DNA of 64,000 nt from Calendula officinalis. Lineage: Eukaryota > Streptophyta > Magnoliopsida > Asterales > Asteraceae. How positions within the stretch are numbered: the stretch's first letter is position 1; each line of letters starts with the position of its first letter. The position numbers and the translations under genes were made by a program. A model generated the notes under the pieces. The model made no database searches. It was given only the letters and a program-made list of their open reading frames with translations, and had not been told where the DNA came from. Positions 1 to 12,954 of the stretch are shown here, piece after piece. Location: positions 73,714,909 to 73,778,908 of the forward strand of contig OY970820.1 in assembly GCA_963853835.1 (NCBI GenBank). The letters run 5' to 3'.

Positions 1-330
1 GTGGCTTTTAGATCGTAGAGATGTGTATGCTAGCTTGTTGTGCTTTACAGAATTTGTAGATTATATTCATTCACTTAGCTTTGTGCTAATCCCTCCCTCG
101 TTGAATCTTTTCAGGTGATCGGTGCTTTGGACGGGATGATTGACCAAGCTCAGTTTAATATGTTTTGTAAAATGAGCCATGTCGTTTATTAACACCGTTT
201 AAATATTATTATTATTATTTGGAGTTTATTTTGGGACGTTTGGTTTGTAAACCTAAACCTAAACTATATATTATCTATATGCTTCCGCACACCTTTTAAA
301 AAAAACGCTTCTAAATTTTGCGGTGTTACA
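1..330 (+). repeat. LTR 1 (3' part) of the tandem retroelement array
   Basis: This is the last 330 bp of an LTR cut by the window edge. It matches the 3' ends of the LTRs ending at 5342, 10356 and 15370 almost base for base. It ends in TGTTACA, the inverted partner of the TGTAACA that opens the complete LTRs, and is followed directly by a primer-binding site. It differs from its sisters mainly in the length of an ATT run near 208. Confidence 0.93.
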
Positions 331-2929
331 ACTTGGCATCAGAGCTTCGGTTTGGTGATGGATACACAAGGTTGGTGTTTCATTCCCAAATTGTGGCTCA
401 AGTTTGGTCAAGCATTCCAGACGAGTGGGATTAGAGCAACGGTGAATGAAGTTAGTTGTAGTTAGTATATAGTTACTAACAATTTAAACTAAGCTTTCGG
501 GAGTTGTTGTGATTGTTATAGATATGACAGGTAAAGAGAACCCGACCCCCTTGGCCCTAGGAATTGTTGGCACATCAAGTAACAATGCGGGAACTACCCG
601 AGGAGCATATATACACACGTGGGGAAATGAAGTGCATTAGAGGTGGTCAATTTGGGCAAGATGGAAGTTGACCTTGAGAAAAGAAAATGGGTTGTGGGTC
701 AAGGATGTGGGCGGTCGGGGAATCTTCACCAACCGTGGACCGACAATGATAGCTCGGGTATGCTTTAATAAACTCAATACTTGTGTTTATGTAGAATTGT
801 TAATTGAGAAGATTGCTTAACTAAGATTTGTGAAATGTTGAGATGAACTGAACTGTTTACCTTTGGTGTTTTATGTCACTTGAATTGGAATAATTGATTG
901 CTTATTGATTTGGGACACCTCTTATGTGTCAGGAGTTGTGTAGATATAAGTGATACATGCTTACATGTTCCTTTTATTGAAACTTGGACTAAGTTTAGTG
1001 TGATATGATGTATGGATTAGTCTAGTTTAAATCAAAGTTATGAATAAATGTTATAGAAAATTGAATCATTTCTGGTTTGTCGGGACACACATAGTGTCTC
1101 GGTGGTTAAAGTTGCTCGTTTCCATATTGTACAAATTGGTGATAAGTTGATTGTAATTATTTTGGTCGTTCCTTCACTTTGGGAGAAGCGAAGAGAAGCA
1201 GTTGGATGTCGGTTTCGGTCACAACATATGTGACCGTGGATCAATTAGAGTATAATAGTAATTATTGTAAACTGTGGGAATGCGATGCTTGTAATTAAAA
1301 TGGATGGAATTGTATGCGTGAATTGAATAGTCCAAGTAGGACTAGTGTTTGCTATGTGAAAAAGTGGAATTTTATTGTGACATGCCGGGTCACATATAGT
1401 GACTTGTATAGTGAGAGTTAGAAATGTCTGTACAATGTGAATAAATTGATGTTAATTTAGTTATAGACATTAATTATGACAGTCAGTCAATGTTAAATAT
1501 CTAAAGGACCCGGAATGTTATGATACAAATTGTGACTGGTTTCCTATGTTGAATTTGGAGTCTGAAAAGTGACTAATAAATTGTGTGTGTAGATCTTTTG
1601 AGATGACTTGTGATTGTAATAATTGAAGATAAAAGAGACCGTTAAATGATTTGCATTGATTATGAAATTATTTGGGAAGAGTTTGAAAATGTGATATATA
1701 CTTATATCTAGTGTTTAGATTTAAATGATTGTATAGAAATGATATATGTTAATAATAATTGATCATAGCTTAAATGGGTAATTTTTTTTTTTAAATTACT
1801 AAAAGTGACGATGATGTTTTTATTGATGGTAATAAAGGTTGTTTATGCTTAATTTGTGAATGGAATTGACGAAAAGTATCATGTTATTTGGATGTTAATA
1901 AGTAAGAGTCGAGAACTAGTTGAATTGTAAATGTTTGACTTGAAGTCTAAGTAAAAGTTAACATTTAATTGAAAACACTTTTTAGTCATGATATGAGTTT
2001 GATATGTTTAATGAACCATTAGTTGTATGGTTGGAATTGTTGTGATAAATTCGTCAATGTTGACCCGTTTAAGGTGATTAGTGTCAATACTGGATTGGAT
2101 GCTTTTAGTTGTTAGATCTTGATCATGATGATAATCGTTTGATAATTGCATGAGTCGGTTTGGTGAGTAGCTTGACATGTTATGGAAGTAATAGGAACAA
2201 TTTTTGGATAATAAAACTTGTTTTGATCCGTTAGGTCGCGAGTATGACTAATTTGGTATAAAAGATGTTGCTATTTATATTGCCATGATTGTAATGAGTT
2301 ATGTGGGGTAGACTTGAATTTTGTAAACTGTGACTAGTTTTGTCAAAACGAGCAACCTGACTTTGTAAAATTTTGTCACCCGTGTAATATGGCCAATTAA
2401 GCATGGAATAGTATATGATTGTTAGAAGTATGTTTAACTAGGAACTGGGATAGTGTCACGGGGAATTGCTCGATTTTGACCAGTTTGTGCCTAGTATGCA
2501 AAATTGATGTGACTTTATGTTATGAAAGGGTATTTTTGAGAATTAATTGATTAAGACCGGAAATTTTATTGGAAATTCTTAAAATTATGGGTCGCTTAAC
2601 AAGTTAAACCGTGCAAGATTGTAAGTCTTGATAGAATAAAGGAGAAAAACAAGTAGGTATTTGAGACTTAAAATAATTGTGTGACCTTGTGTATGGAAAT
2701 TATGTTGTAACTTATGCTAGTTGATTAACTTTTATGGCATGAGGAATGCTATCTTGTTATGAATGGTAAATGCTATATAAAGTGTATGACACATTGGATG
2801 TGATTTTGTTTGAGCATGTATACGTGAAAGTGATTGGAATAGAGTCGTAAACTTATTGTGATAAATACTTGCTATTTGAATATTGTTGTTGGATTCCGGG
2901 GACGGAATCCTTTTTAAGGAGGGTAGAGT
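331..2929 (+). mobile_element. Internal region 1 of a non-coding LTR retrotransposon
   Basis: This 2.6-kb stretch lies between two LTRs. It begins with the primer-binding site TGGCATCAGAGC (334-345), one base from the usual initiator tRNA-Met complement, and ends with a purine-rich tract, AAGGAGGGTAGAG, just before the next LTR. No gag, protease, reverse transcriptase or integrase is visible in any frame. It is AT-rich and full of stops. A frame that is 103 codons long in copy 2 is broken here by TAG near 640. Read as a large-retrotransposon-derivative type element that needs proteins from elsewhere. Confidence 0.88.
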
Positions 2930-5342
2930 TGTAACATCCTAAAACCGGCCTAGTTGTTTTAGGTATATATTGATATTTGGAAAAATATCTATTTGACCCT
3001 AAATGGAATAAAGTGACTAAATGTTAAATGAATTATTTGACCTTTTGTCTTTTTGTGATATTTTAATCAAGGGATTAAAATATCTGGTTTCTGAAATGTT
3101 TAAAGGATTGTATGATTTTGATATCCTTGGATTCTCCTTTTAATATCGTTTCCGAATATATTTTCGTTGCTAAAAACAGAGCTCGTTTGATATTTTAAAT
3201 AAATTAGCTACGAAAGGGACTTTTATATTGTATTTGCTAAAAGAGGGAAAAAGTCAAGTGGGTCCCCTCACCCATTGTTTGGACGGTTTGGGGAGTGGGG
3301 AAATCCCCCATTTGTTTCATTTGCATCCATCTTTCTCCATCTTTTTCTCTCTCTCTCTCTACGTAATCCCTCTCTCTCTCTAGAACCCCCATCATCTTCT
3401 TCATTATTCTTGAGCTCTAAGGAAGATATTCTGCTCATTTCTTGGTCAATCATTAATCCGAACCCGTTTTTGGATAGCTCTTGAGGTAAGCTTCAACCTA
3501 TATGTGTTCGTTTTCGATTTCATGATAGTTGATAAATTAGGGTTTATGTGTTCTTGAGATTCGGTTGGTGATTATTGTGTTAGATGGTATATTAAGTGTT
3601 TATACAAAGTTTGGCATGTATTGTTGCATGAGTACAAGTAATTTAGCACAAGGTACAACTATTTTAGCAAGGTGTACAAGTTAGGGTGTTTATGCTAAAA
3701 GTAGGTTATGTGGGTTTTGACAAACCTTGGAGTTCTTGTTGTTTAAATGCTTGGAATTGTTCCTTAGGTTGAGAAATCAAGTATTGTATGTTTGGTGGAT
3801 TATGACTTGATTTGGGGGAGATTGGTAGTTAAAACAATTATTTAAGTTTATGTAGAAATTATGAACCAATTATTGTGTTAAATGACTAATTGGTGGAAAC
3901 TTGGCATTGATGTGTTTTGCGAGTTTTGTTGATTGGATATGTTAGTTATGGATTATGTTAAGATTGGTGAGATTGTTGCAATGCTAACTAGTGTTTGGAT
4001 GTTTTTGGTTAAAATGATTAATTAGTAATTTGGAAGTAAGATGCTTGGATTGTTGGTAGTTATGAACTTGATGAATTGTTACATGATTATGACTTGCTAG
4101 TTGTAGTGAACGTATGCTAGATGGTGGAGTTTTGGAAGTGTATAGTTATGTTCGGGTTTTGACCCGTTTGGGCCAACTAGTTGTGACAATTTGATAGATG
4201 GTCATAGATGACCCAATGAAATGTTGATAACTCTAGACTAGTTGTAAACGTCATAAAATGTGTATTTTACGAGTCTTGTATTGTTAATTGTTAAGTTTGA
4301 CGATTGTGACAATTCGGTGGATTCGTTACTAATTCGGTATACTTGTTACAGGAACCGAGGAGGAGACTCAGTGATATTAGTTCACTGAGTTACGGGATTG
4401 AAGGTTACAGTGAGTGGATTTAATCTCCAACTTGTGTTGAGTTTCAATTGGCTTGGAATTGTATAATTTTAGCTGATGCAGGAAATTCGCGGGCGCGAAT
4501 TTAGTTCGCGGGCGCGAACTTTACACCCGGACCAAACAGAAACTCAAGTTAGAGATCGCGATCTTTTTTCGTGGGCGCGAATCGGAGTTCGCGTCGCGAA
4601 CTCTGGCGCGAACTTCCCCTGATTTCTTTTTGATGTGATTTTCTCGTAACTAGCTTACTTGTTGATGCCTATTTGATTGTGTTAAGTTAAATAGGTTATG
4701 TGCACATATGTGAAGGGACTTTGCTTGATTGTTAGCAACACTTGGCTTGATTGGTAGCAAAAACTCGGTTTAATTGGTAACCGAGGACTCGGTTAGTGGG
4801 CAACCGAGGTTTGAGAAGTCAGTGCGCTGGGCATCGGGTATCGACTAATAGGGTATCTGACCTTACCTGTATTTGTTGCTTGCTTAAGGGGAGGGAGTTG
4901 CCCGAGTGTTGGATACGAAACGCTATCGGTTACCGTGGTTTTGGCCGACCATGGTTTAAGGCTCCGGCAGGACCCCGATCTTCTCGAACAAACAGTGTTA
5001 TGTGGTTATGTGGCTTTTAGATCGTAGAGATGTGTATGCTAGCTTGTTGTGCTTTACAGAATTTGTAGATTATATTCATTCACTTAGCTTTGTGCTAATC
5101 CCTCCCTCGTTGAATCTTTTCAGGTGATCGGTGCTTTGGACGGGATGATTGACCAAGCTCAGTTTAATATGTTTTGTAAAATGAGCCATGCCGTTTATTA
5201 ACACCGTTTAAATATTATTATTATTATTATTTGGAGTTTATTTTGGGACGTTTGGTTTGTAAACCTAAACCTAAACTATATATTATCTATATGCTTCCGC
5301 ACACCTTTTAAAAAAAAGGCTTCTAAATTTTGCGGTGTTACA
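2930..5342 (+). repeat. LTR 2 of the tandem array
   Basis: A complete 2413-bp LTR with TGTAACA...TGTTACA ends. It contains a TATA-like stretch near 3230, a CT-rich leader-like block (3330-3410), a good splice-donor-like site (TTGAGGTAAGC at about 3482) and an acceptor-like site (CTTGTTACAGGAACC at about 4352), so an LTR transcript may be spliced. A GC-rich block of GTTCGCG/CGCGAAC palindromes lies at 4486-4615. It is shared by the units on both sides: it serves as the 3' LTR of internal region 1 and the 5' LTR of internal region 2. Confidence 0.92.
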
Positions 5343-7939
5343 ACTTGGCATCAGAGCTTCGGTTTGGCGATGGATACACAAGGTTGGTGTTTCATTCCCA
5401 AATTGTGGCTCAAGTTTGGTCAAGCATTCCAGACGAGTGGGATTAGAGCAACGGTGAATGAAGTTAGTTGTAGTTAGTATATAGTTACTAACAATTTAAA
5501 CTAAGCTTTCGGGAGTTGTTGTGATTGTTATAGATATGACAGGTAAAGAGAACCCGACCCCCTTGGCCCTAGGAATTGTTGGCACATCAAGTAACAATGC
5601 GGGAACTACCCGAGGAGCATATATACACACGTGGGGAAATGAAGTGCATTGGAGGTGGTCAATTTGGGCAAGATGGAAGTTGACCTTGAGAAAAGAAAAT
5701 GGGTTGTGGGTCAAGGACGTGGGCGGTTGGGGAATCTTCACCAACCGTGGACCGACAATGATAGCTCGGGTATGCTTTAATAAACTCAATACTTGTGTTT
5801 ATGTAGAATTGTTAATTGAGAAGATTGCTTAACTAAGATTTGTGAAATGTTGAGATGAACTGAACTGTTTACCTTTGGTGTTTTATGTCACTTGAATTGG
5901 AATAATTGATTGCTTATTGATTTTGGACACCTCTTATGTGTCAGGAGTTGTGTAGATATAAGTGATACATGCTTACATGTTCCTTTTATTGAAACTTGGA
6001 CTAAGTTTAGTGTGATATGATGTATGGATTAGTCTAGTTTAAATCAAAGTTATGAATAAATGTTATAGAAAATCGAATCATTTCTGGTTTGTCGGGACAC
6101 ACATAGTGTCTCGGTGGTTAAAGTTGCTCGTTTCCATATTGTACAAATTGGTGATAAGTTGATTGTAATTATTTTGGTCGTTCCTTCACTTTGGGAGAAG
6201 CGAAGAGAAGCAGTTGGATGTCGGTTTCGGTCACAACATATGTGACCGTGGATCAATTAGAGTATAATAGTAATTATTGTAAACTGTGGGAATGCGATGC
6301 TTGTAATTAAAATGGATGGAATTGTATGCGTGAATTGAATAGTCCAAGTAGGACTAGTGTTTGCTATGTGAAAAAGTGGAATTTTATTGTGACATGCCGG
6401 GTCACATATAGTGACTTGTATAGTGAGAGTTAGAAATGTCTGTACAATGTGAATAAATTGATGTTAATTTAGTTATAGACATTAATTATGACAGTCAGTC
6501 AATGTTAAATATCTAAAGGACCCGGAATGTTATGATACAAATTGTGACTGGTTTCCTATGTTGAATTTGGAGTCTGAAAGTGACTAATAAATTGTGTGTG
6601 TAGATCTTTTGAGATGACTTGTGATTGTAATAATTGAAGATAAAAGAGACCGTTAAATGATTTGCATTGATTATGAAATTATTTGGGAAGAGTTTGAAAA
6701 TGTGATATATACTTATATCTAGTGTTTAGATTTAAATGATTGTATAGAAATGATATATGTTAATAATAATTGATCATAGCTTAAATGGGTAATTTTTTTT
6801 TTAAATTACTAAAAGTGACGATGATGTTTTTATTGATGGTAATAAAGGTTGTTTATGCTTAATTTGTGAATGGAATTGACGAAAAGTATCATGTTATTTG
6901 GATGTTAATAAGTAAGAGTCGAGAACTAGTTGAATTGTAAATGTTTGACTTGAAGTCTAAGTAAAAGTTAACATTTAATTGAAAACACTTTTTAGTCATG
7001 ATATGAGTTTGATATGTTTAATGAACCATTAGTTGTATGGTTGGAATTGTTGTGATAAATTCGTCAATGTTGACCCGTTTAAGGTGATTAGTGTCAATAC
7101 TGGATTGGATGCTTTTAGTTGTTAGATCTTGATCATGATGATAATCGTTTGATAATTGCATGAGTCGGTTTGGTGAGTAGCTTGACATGTTATGGAAGTA
7201 ATAGGAACAATTTTTGGATAATAAAACTTGTTTTGATCCGTTAGGTCGCGAGTATGACTAATTTGGTATAAAAGATGTTGCTATTTATATTGCCATGATT
7301 GTAATGAGTTATGTGGGGTAGACTTGAATTTCGTAAACTGTGACTAGTTTTGTCAAAACGAGCAACCTGACTTTGTAAAATTTTGTCACCCGTGTAATAT
7401 GGCCAATTAAGCATGGAATAGTATATGATTGTTAGAAGTATGTTTAACTAGGAACTGGGATAGTGTCACGGGGAATTACTCGATTTTGACCAGTTTGTGC
7501 CTAGTATGCAAAATTGATGTGACTTTATGTTATGAAAGGGTATTTTTGAGAATTAATTGATTAAGACCGGAAATTTTATTGGAAATTCTTAAAATTATGG
7601 GTCGCTTAACAAGTTAAACCGTGCAAGATTGTAAGTCTTGATAGAATAAAGGAGAAAAATAAGTAGGTATTTGAGACTTAAAATAATTGTGTGACCTTGT
7701 GTATGGAAATTATGTTGTAACTTATGCTAGTTGATTAACTTTTATGGCATGAGGAATGCTATCTTGTTATGAATGGTAAATGCTATATAAAGTGTATGAC
7801 ACATTGGATGTGATTTTGTTTGAGCATGTATACGTGAAAGTGATTGGAATAGAGTCGTAAACTTATTGTGATAAATACTTGCTATTTGAATATTGTTGTT
7901 GGATTCTGGGGACGGAATCCTTTTTAAGGAGGGTAGAGT
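5343..7939 (+). mobile_element. Internal region 2 of the tandem array
   Basis: Near-identical to internal region 1, with the same TGGCATCAGAGC primer-binding site and the same polypurine tract. It is the only copy in which a 103-codon frame (5521-5832, starting at GTG, tryptophan TGG near 5650) is open; the other two copies have TAG there. The encoded sequence resembles no retrotransposon domain that I recognise, and I do not call it a gene. Confidence 0.88.
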
Positions 7940-10356
7940 TGTAACATCCTAAAACCGGCCTAGTTGTTTTAGGTATATATTGATATTTGGAAAAATATCT
8001 ATTTGACCCTAAATGGAATAAAGTGACTAAATGTTAAATGAATTATTTGACCTTTTGTCTTTTTGTGATATTTTAATCAAGGGATTAAAATATCTGGTTT
8101 CTGAAATGTTTAAAGGATTGTATGATTTTGATATCCTTGGATTCTCCTTTTAATATCGTTTCCGAATATATTTTCGTTGCTAAAAACAGAGCTCGTTTGA
8201 TATTTTAAATAAATTAGCTACGAAAGGGACTTTTATATTGTATTTGCTAAAAGAGGGAAAAAGTCAAGTGGGTCCCCTCACCCATTGTTTGGACGGTTTG
8301 GGGAGTGGGGAAATCCCCCATTTGTTTCATTTGCATCCATCTTTCTCCATCTTTTTCTCTCTTTCTCTCTACGTAACCCCTCTCTCTCTCTAGAACCCCC
8401 ATCATCTTCTTCATTATTCTTGAGCTCTAAGGAAGATATTGTGCTCATTTCTTGGTCAATCATTAATTCGAACCCGTTTTTGGATAGCTCTTGAGGTAAG
8501 CTTCAACCTATATGTGTTCGTTTTCGATTTCATGATAGTTGATAAATTAGGGTTTATGTGTTCTTGAGATTCGGTTGGTGATTATTGTGTTAGATGGTAT
8601 ATTAAGTGTTTATACAAAGTTTGGCATGTATTGTTGCATGAGTACAAGTAATTTAGCACAAGGTACAACTATTTTAGCAAGGTGTACAAGTTAGGGTGTT
8701 TATGCTAAAAGTAGGTTATGTAGGTTTTGACAAACCTTGGAGTTCTTGTTGTTTAAATGCTTGGAATTGTTCCTTAGGTTGAGAAATCAAGTATTGTATG
8801 TTTGGTGGATTATGACTTGATTTGGGGGAGATTGGTAGTTAAAACAATTATTTAAGTTTATGTAGAAATTATGAACCAATTATTGTGTTAAATGACTAAT
8901 TGGTGGAAACTTGGCATTGATGTGTTTTGCGAGTTTTGTTGATTGGATATGTTAGTTATGGATTATGTTAAGATTGGTGAGATTGTTGCAATGCTAACTA
9001 GTGTTTGGATGTTTTTGGTTAAAATGATTAAGTAGTAATTTGGAAGTAAGATGCTTGGATTGTTGGTAGTTATGAACTTGATGAATTGTTACATGATTAT
9101 GACTTGCTAGTTGTAGTGAACGTATGCTAGATGGTGGAGTTTTGGAAGTGTATAGTTATGTTCGGGTTTTGACCCGTTTGGGCCAACTAGTTGTGACAAT
9201 TTGATAGATGGTCATAGATGACCCAATGAAATGTTGATAACTCTAGACTAGTTGTAAACGTCATAAAATGTGTATTTTACGAGTCTTGTATTGTTAATTG
9301 TTAAGTTTGACGATTGTGACAATTCGGTGGATTCGTTACTATTTCGGTATACTTGTTACAGGAACCGAGGAGGAGACTCAGTGACATTAGTTCACTGAGT
9401 TACGGGATTGAAGGTTACAGTGAGTGGATTTAATCTCCAACTTGTGTTGAGTTTCAATTGGCTTGGAATTGTATAATTTTAGCTGATGCAGGAAATTCGC
9501 GGGCCCGAATTTAGTTCGCGGGCGCGAACTTTACACCCGGACCAAACAGAAACTCAAGTTAGAGATCGCGATCTTTTTTCGTGGGCGCGAATCGGAGTTC
9601 GCGTCGCGAACTCTGGCGCGAACTTCCCCTGATTTCTTTTTGATGTGATTTTCTCGTAACTAGCTTACTTGTTGATGCCTATTTGATTGTGTTAAGTTAA
9701 ATAGGTTATGTGCACATATGTGAAGGGACTTTGCTTGATTGTTAGCAACACTTGGCTTGATTGGTAGCAACAACTCGGTTTAATTGGTAACCGAGGGCTC
9801 GGTTAGTGGGCAACCGAGGTTTGAGAAGTCAGTGCGCTGGGCATCGGGTATCGACTAATAGGGTATCTGACCTTACCTGTATTTGTTGCTTGCTTAAGGG
9901 GAGGGAGTTGCCCGGGTGTTGGATACGAAACGCTATCGGTTACCGTGGTTTTGGCCGACCATGGTTTAAGGCTCCGGCAGGACCCCGATCTTCTCGAACA
10001 AACAGTGTTATGTGGTTATGTGGCTTTTAGATCGTAGAGATGTCTATGCTAGCTTGTTGTGCTTTACAGAATTTGTAGATTATATTCATTCACTTAGCTT
10101 TGTGCTAATCCCTCCCTCGTTGAATCTTTTCAGGTGATCGGTGCTTTGGACGGGATGATTGACCAAGCTCAGTTTAATATGTTTTGTAAAATGAGCCATG
10201 CCGTTTATTAACACCGTTTAAATATTATTATTATTATTATTATTTGGAGTTTATTTTGGGACGTTTGGTTTGTAAACCTAAACCTAAACTATATATTATC
10301 TATATGCTTCCGCACACCTTTTAAAAAAAAAGGCTTCTAAATTTTGCGGTGTTACA
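7940..10356 (+). repeat. LTR 3 of the tandem array
   Basis: A complete 2417-bp LTR with the same termini and internal landmarks as LTR 2. It shares a private base (ATGTCTATG after 10040, where LTRs 1 and 2 have ATGTGTATG) and a longer ATT run with LTR 4. This suggests that LTRs 3 and 4 share more recent ancestry at their 3' ends. Confidence 0.92.
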
Positions 10357-12954
10357 ACTTGGCATCAGAGCTTCGGTTTGGCGATGGATACACAAGGTTG
10401 GTGTTTCATTCCCAAATTGTGGCTCAAGTTTGGTCAAGCATTCCAGACGAGTGGGATTAGAGCAACGGTGAATGAAGTTAGTTGTAGTTAGTATATAGTT
10501 ACTAACAATTTAAACTAAGCTTTCGGGAGTTGTTGTGATTGTTATAGATATGACAGGTAAAGAGAACCCGACCCCCTTGGCCCTAGGAATTGTTGGCACA
10601 TCAAGTAACAATGCGGGAACTACCCGAGGAGCATATATACACACGTGGGGAAATGAAGTGCATTAGAGGTGGTCAATTTGGGCAAGATGGAAGTTGACCT
10701 TGAGAAAAGAAAATGGGTTGTGGGTCAAGGACGTGGGCGGTCGGGGAATCTTCACCAACCGTGGACCGACAATGATAGCTCGGGTATGCTTTAATAAACT
10801 CAATACTTGTGTTTATGTAGAATTGTTAATTGAGAAGATTGCTTAACTAAGATTTGTGAAATGTTGAGATGAACTGAACTGTTTACCTTTGGTGTTTTAT
10901 GTCACTTGAATTGGAATAATTGATTGCTTATTGATTTGGGACACCTCTTATGTGTCAGGAGTTGTGTAGATATAAGTGATACATGCTTACATGTTCCTTT
11001 TATTGAAACTTGGACTAAGTTTAGTGTGATATGATGTATGGATTAGTCTAGTTTAAATCAAAGTTATGAATAAATGTTATAGAAAATTGAATCATTTCTG
11101 GTTTGTCGGGACACACATAGTGTCTCGGTGGTTAAAGTTGCTCGTTTCCATATTGTACAAATTGGTGATAAGTTGATTGTAATTATTTTGGTCGTTCCTT
11201 CACTTTGGGAGAAGCGAAGAGAAGCAGTTGGATGTCGGTTTCGGTCACAACATATGTGAACGTGGATCAATTAGAGTATAATAGTAATTATTGTAAACTG
11301 TGGGAATGCGATGCTTGTAATTAAAATGGATGGAATTGTATGCGTGAATTGAATAGTCCAAGTAGGACTAGTGTTTGCTATGTGAAAAAGTGGAATTTTA
11401 TTGTGACATGCCGGGTCACATATAGTGACTTGTATAGTGAGAGTTAGAAATGTCTGTACAATGTGAATAAATTGATGTTAATTTAGTTATAGACATTAAT
11501 TATGACAGTCAGTCAATGTTAAATATCTAAAGGACCCGGAATGTTATGATACAAATTGTGACTGGTTTCCTATGTTGAATTTGGAGTCTGAAAGTGACTA
11601 ATAAATTGTGTGTGTAGATCTTTTGAGATGACTTGTGATTGTAATAATTGAAGATAAAAGAGACCGTTAAATGATTTGCATTGATTATGAAATTATTTGG
11701 GAAGAGTTTGAAAATGTGATATATACTTATATCTAGTGTTTAGATTTAAATGATTGTATAGAAATGATATATGTTAATAATAATTGATCATAGCTTAAAT
11801 GGGTAATTTTTTTTTTTAAATTACTAAAAGTGACGATGATGTTTTTATTGATGGTAATAAAGGTTGTTTATGCTTAATTTGTGAATGGAATTGACGAAAA
11901 GTATCATGTTATTTGGATGTTAATAAGTAAGAGTCGAGAACTAGTTGAATTGTAAATGTTTGACTTGAAGTCTAAGTAAAAGTTAACATTTAATTGAAAA
12001 CACTTTTTAGTCATGATATGAGTTTGATATGTTTAATGAACCATTAGTTGTATGGTTGGAATTGTTGTGATAAATTCCTCAATGTTGACCCGTTTAAGGT
12101 GATTAGTGTCAATACTGGATTGGATGCTTTTAGTTGTTAGATCTTGATCATGATGATAATCGTTTGATAATTGCATGAGTCGGTTTGGTGAGTAGCTTGA
12201 CATGTTATGGAAGTAATAGGAAAATTTTTTGGATAATAAAACTTGTTTTGATCCGTTAGGTCGCGAGTATGACTAATTTGGTATAAAAGATGTTGCTATT
12301 TATATTGCCATGATTGTAATGAGTTATGTGGGGTAGACTTGAATTTTGTAAACTGTGACTAGTTTTGTCAAAACGTGCAACCTGACTTTGTAAAATTTTG
12401 TCACCCCTGTAATATGGCCAATTAAGCATGGAATAGTATATGATTGTTAGAAGTATGTTTAACTAGGAACTGGGATAGTGTCACGGGGAATTGCTCGATT
12501 TTGACCAGTTTGTGCCTAGTATGCAAAATTGATGTGACTTTATGTTATGAAAGGGTAATTTTGAGAATTAATTGATTAAGACCGGAAATTTTATTGGAAA
12601 TTCTTAAAATTATGGGTCGCTTAACAAGTTAAACCGTGCAAGATTGTAAGTCTTGATAGAATAAAGGAGAAAAACAAGTAGGTATTTGAGACTTAAAATA
12701 ATTGTGTGACCTTGTGTATGGAAATTATGTTGTAACTTATGCTAGTTGATTAACTTTTATGGCATGAGGAATGCTATCTTGTTATGATTGGTAAATGCTA
12801 TATAAAGTGTATGACACATTGGTTGTGATTTTGTTTGAGCATGTATACGTGAAAGTGATTGGAATAGAGTCGTAAACTTATTGTGATAAATACTTGCTAT
12901 TTGAATATTGTTGTTGGATTCCGGGGACGGAATCCTTTTTAAGGAGGGTAGAGT
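10357..12954 (+). mobile_element. Internal region 3 of the tandem array
   Basis: The third internal copy, 2.6 kb, same primer-binding site and polypurine tract, again non-coding. It has TAG in the frame that is open in copy 2. It carries several changes not seen in copies 1 and 2 (for example near 12077, 12220, 12376 and 12557), so it is the most diverged unit. Confidence 0.88.

Noticed and set aside
1038..1244. 68-codon minus-strand frame present in all three internal regions (also 6050-6256 and 11064-11270)
   Set aside because: The units are almost identical in DNA, so conservation of the frame means nothing, and no domain is recognisable.
3275..3484. 69-codon serine/leucine-rich frame in the LTRs
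   Set aside because: It translates a CT-rich leader-like block; composition, not selection, explains the open frame, and the opposite strand is open too.
4796..5020. 74-codon frame near the LTR 3' end, repeated in each LTR
   Set aside because: Starts at GTG inside LTR sequence, has no domain and is repeated only because the LTRs are.
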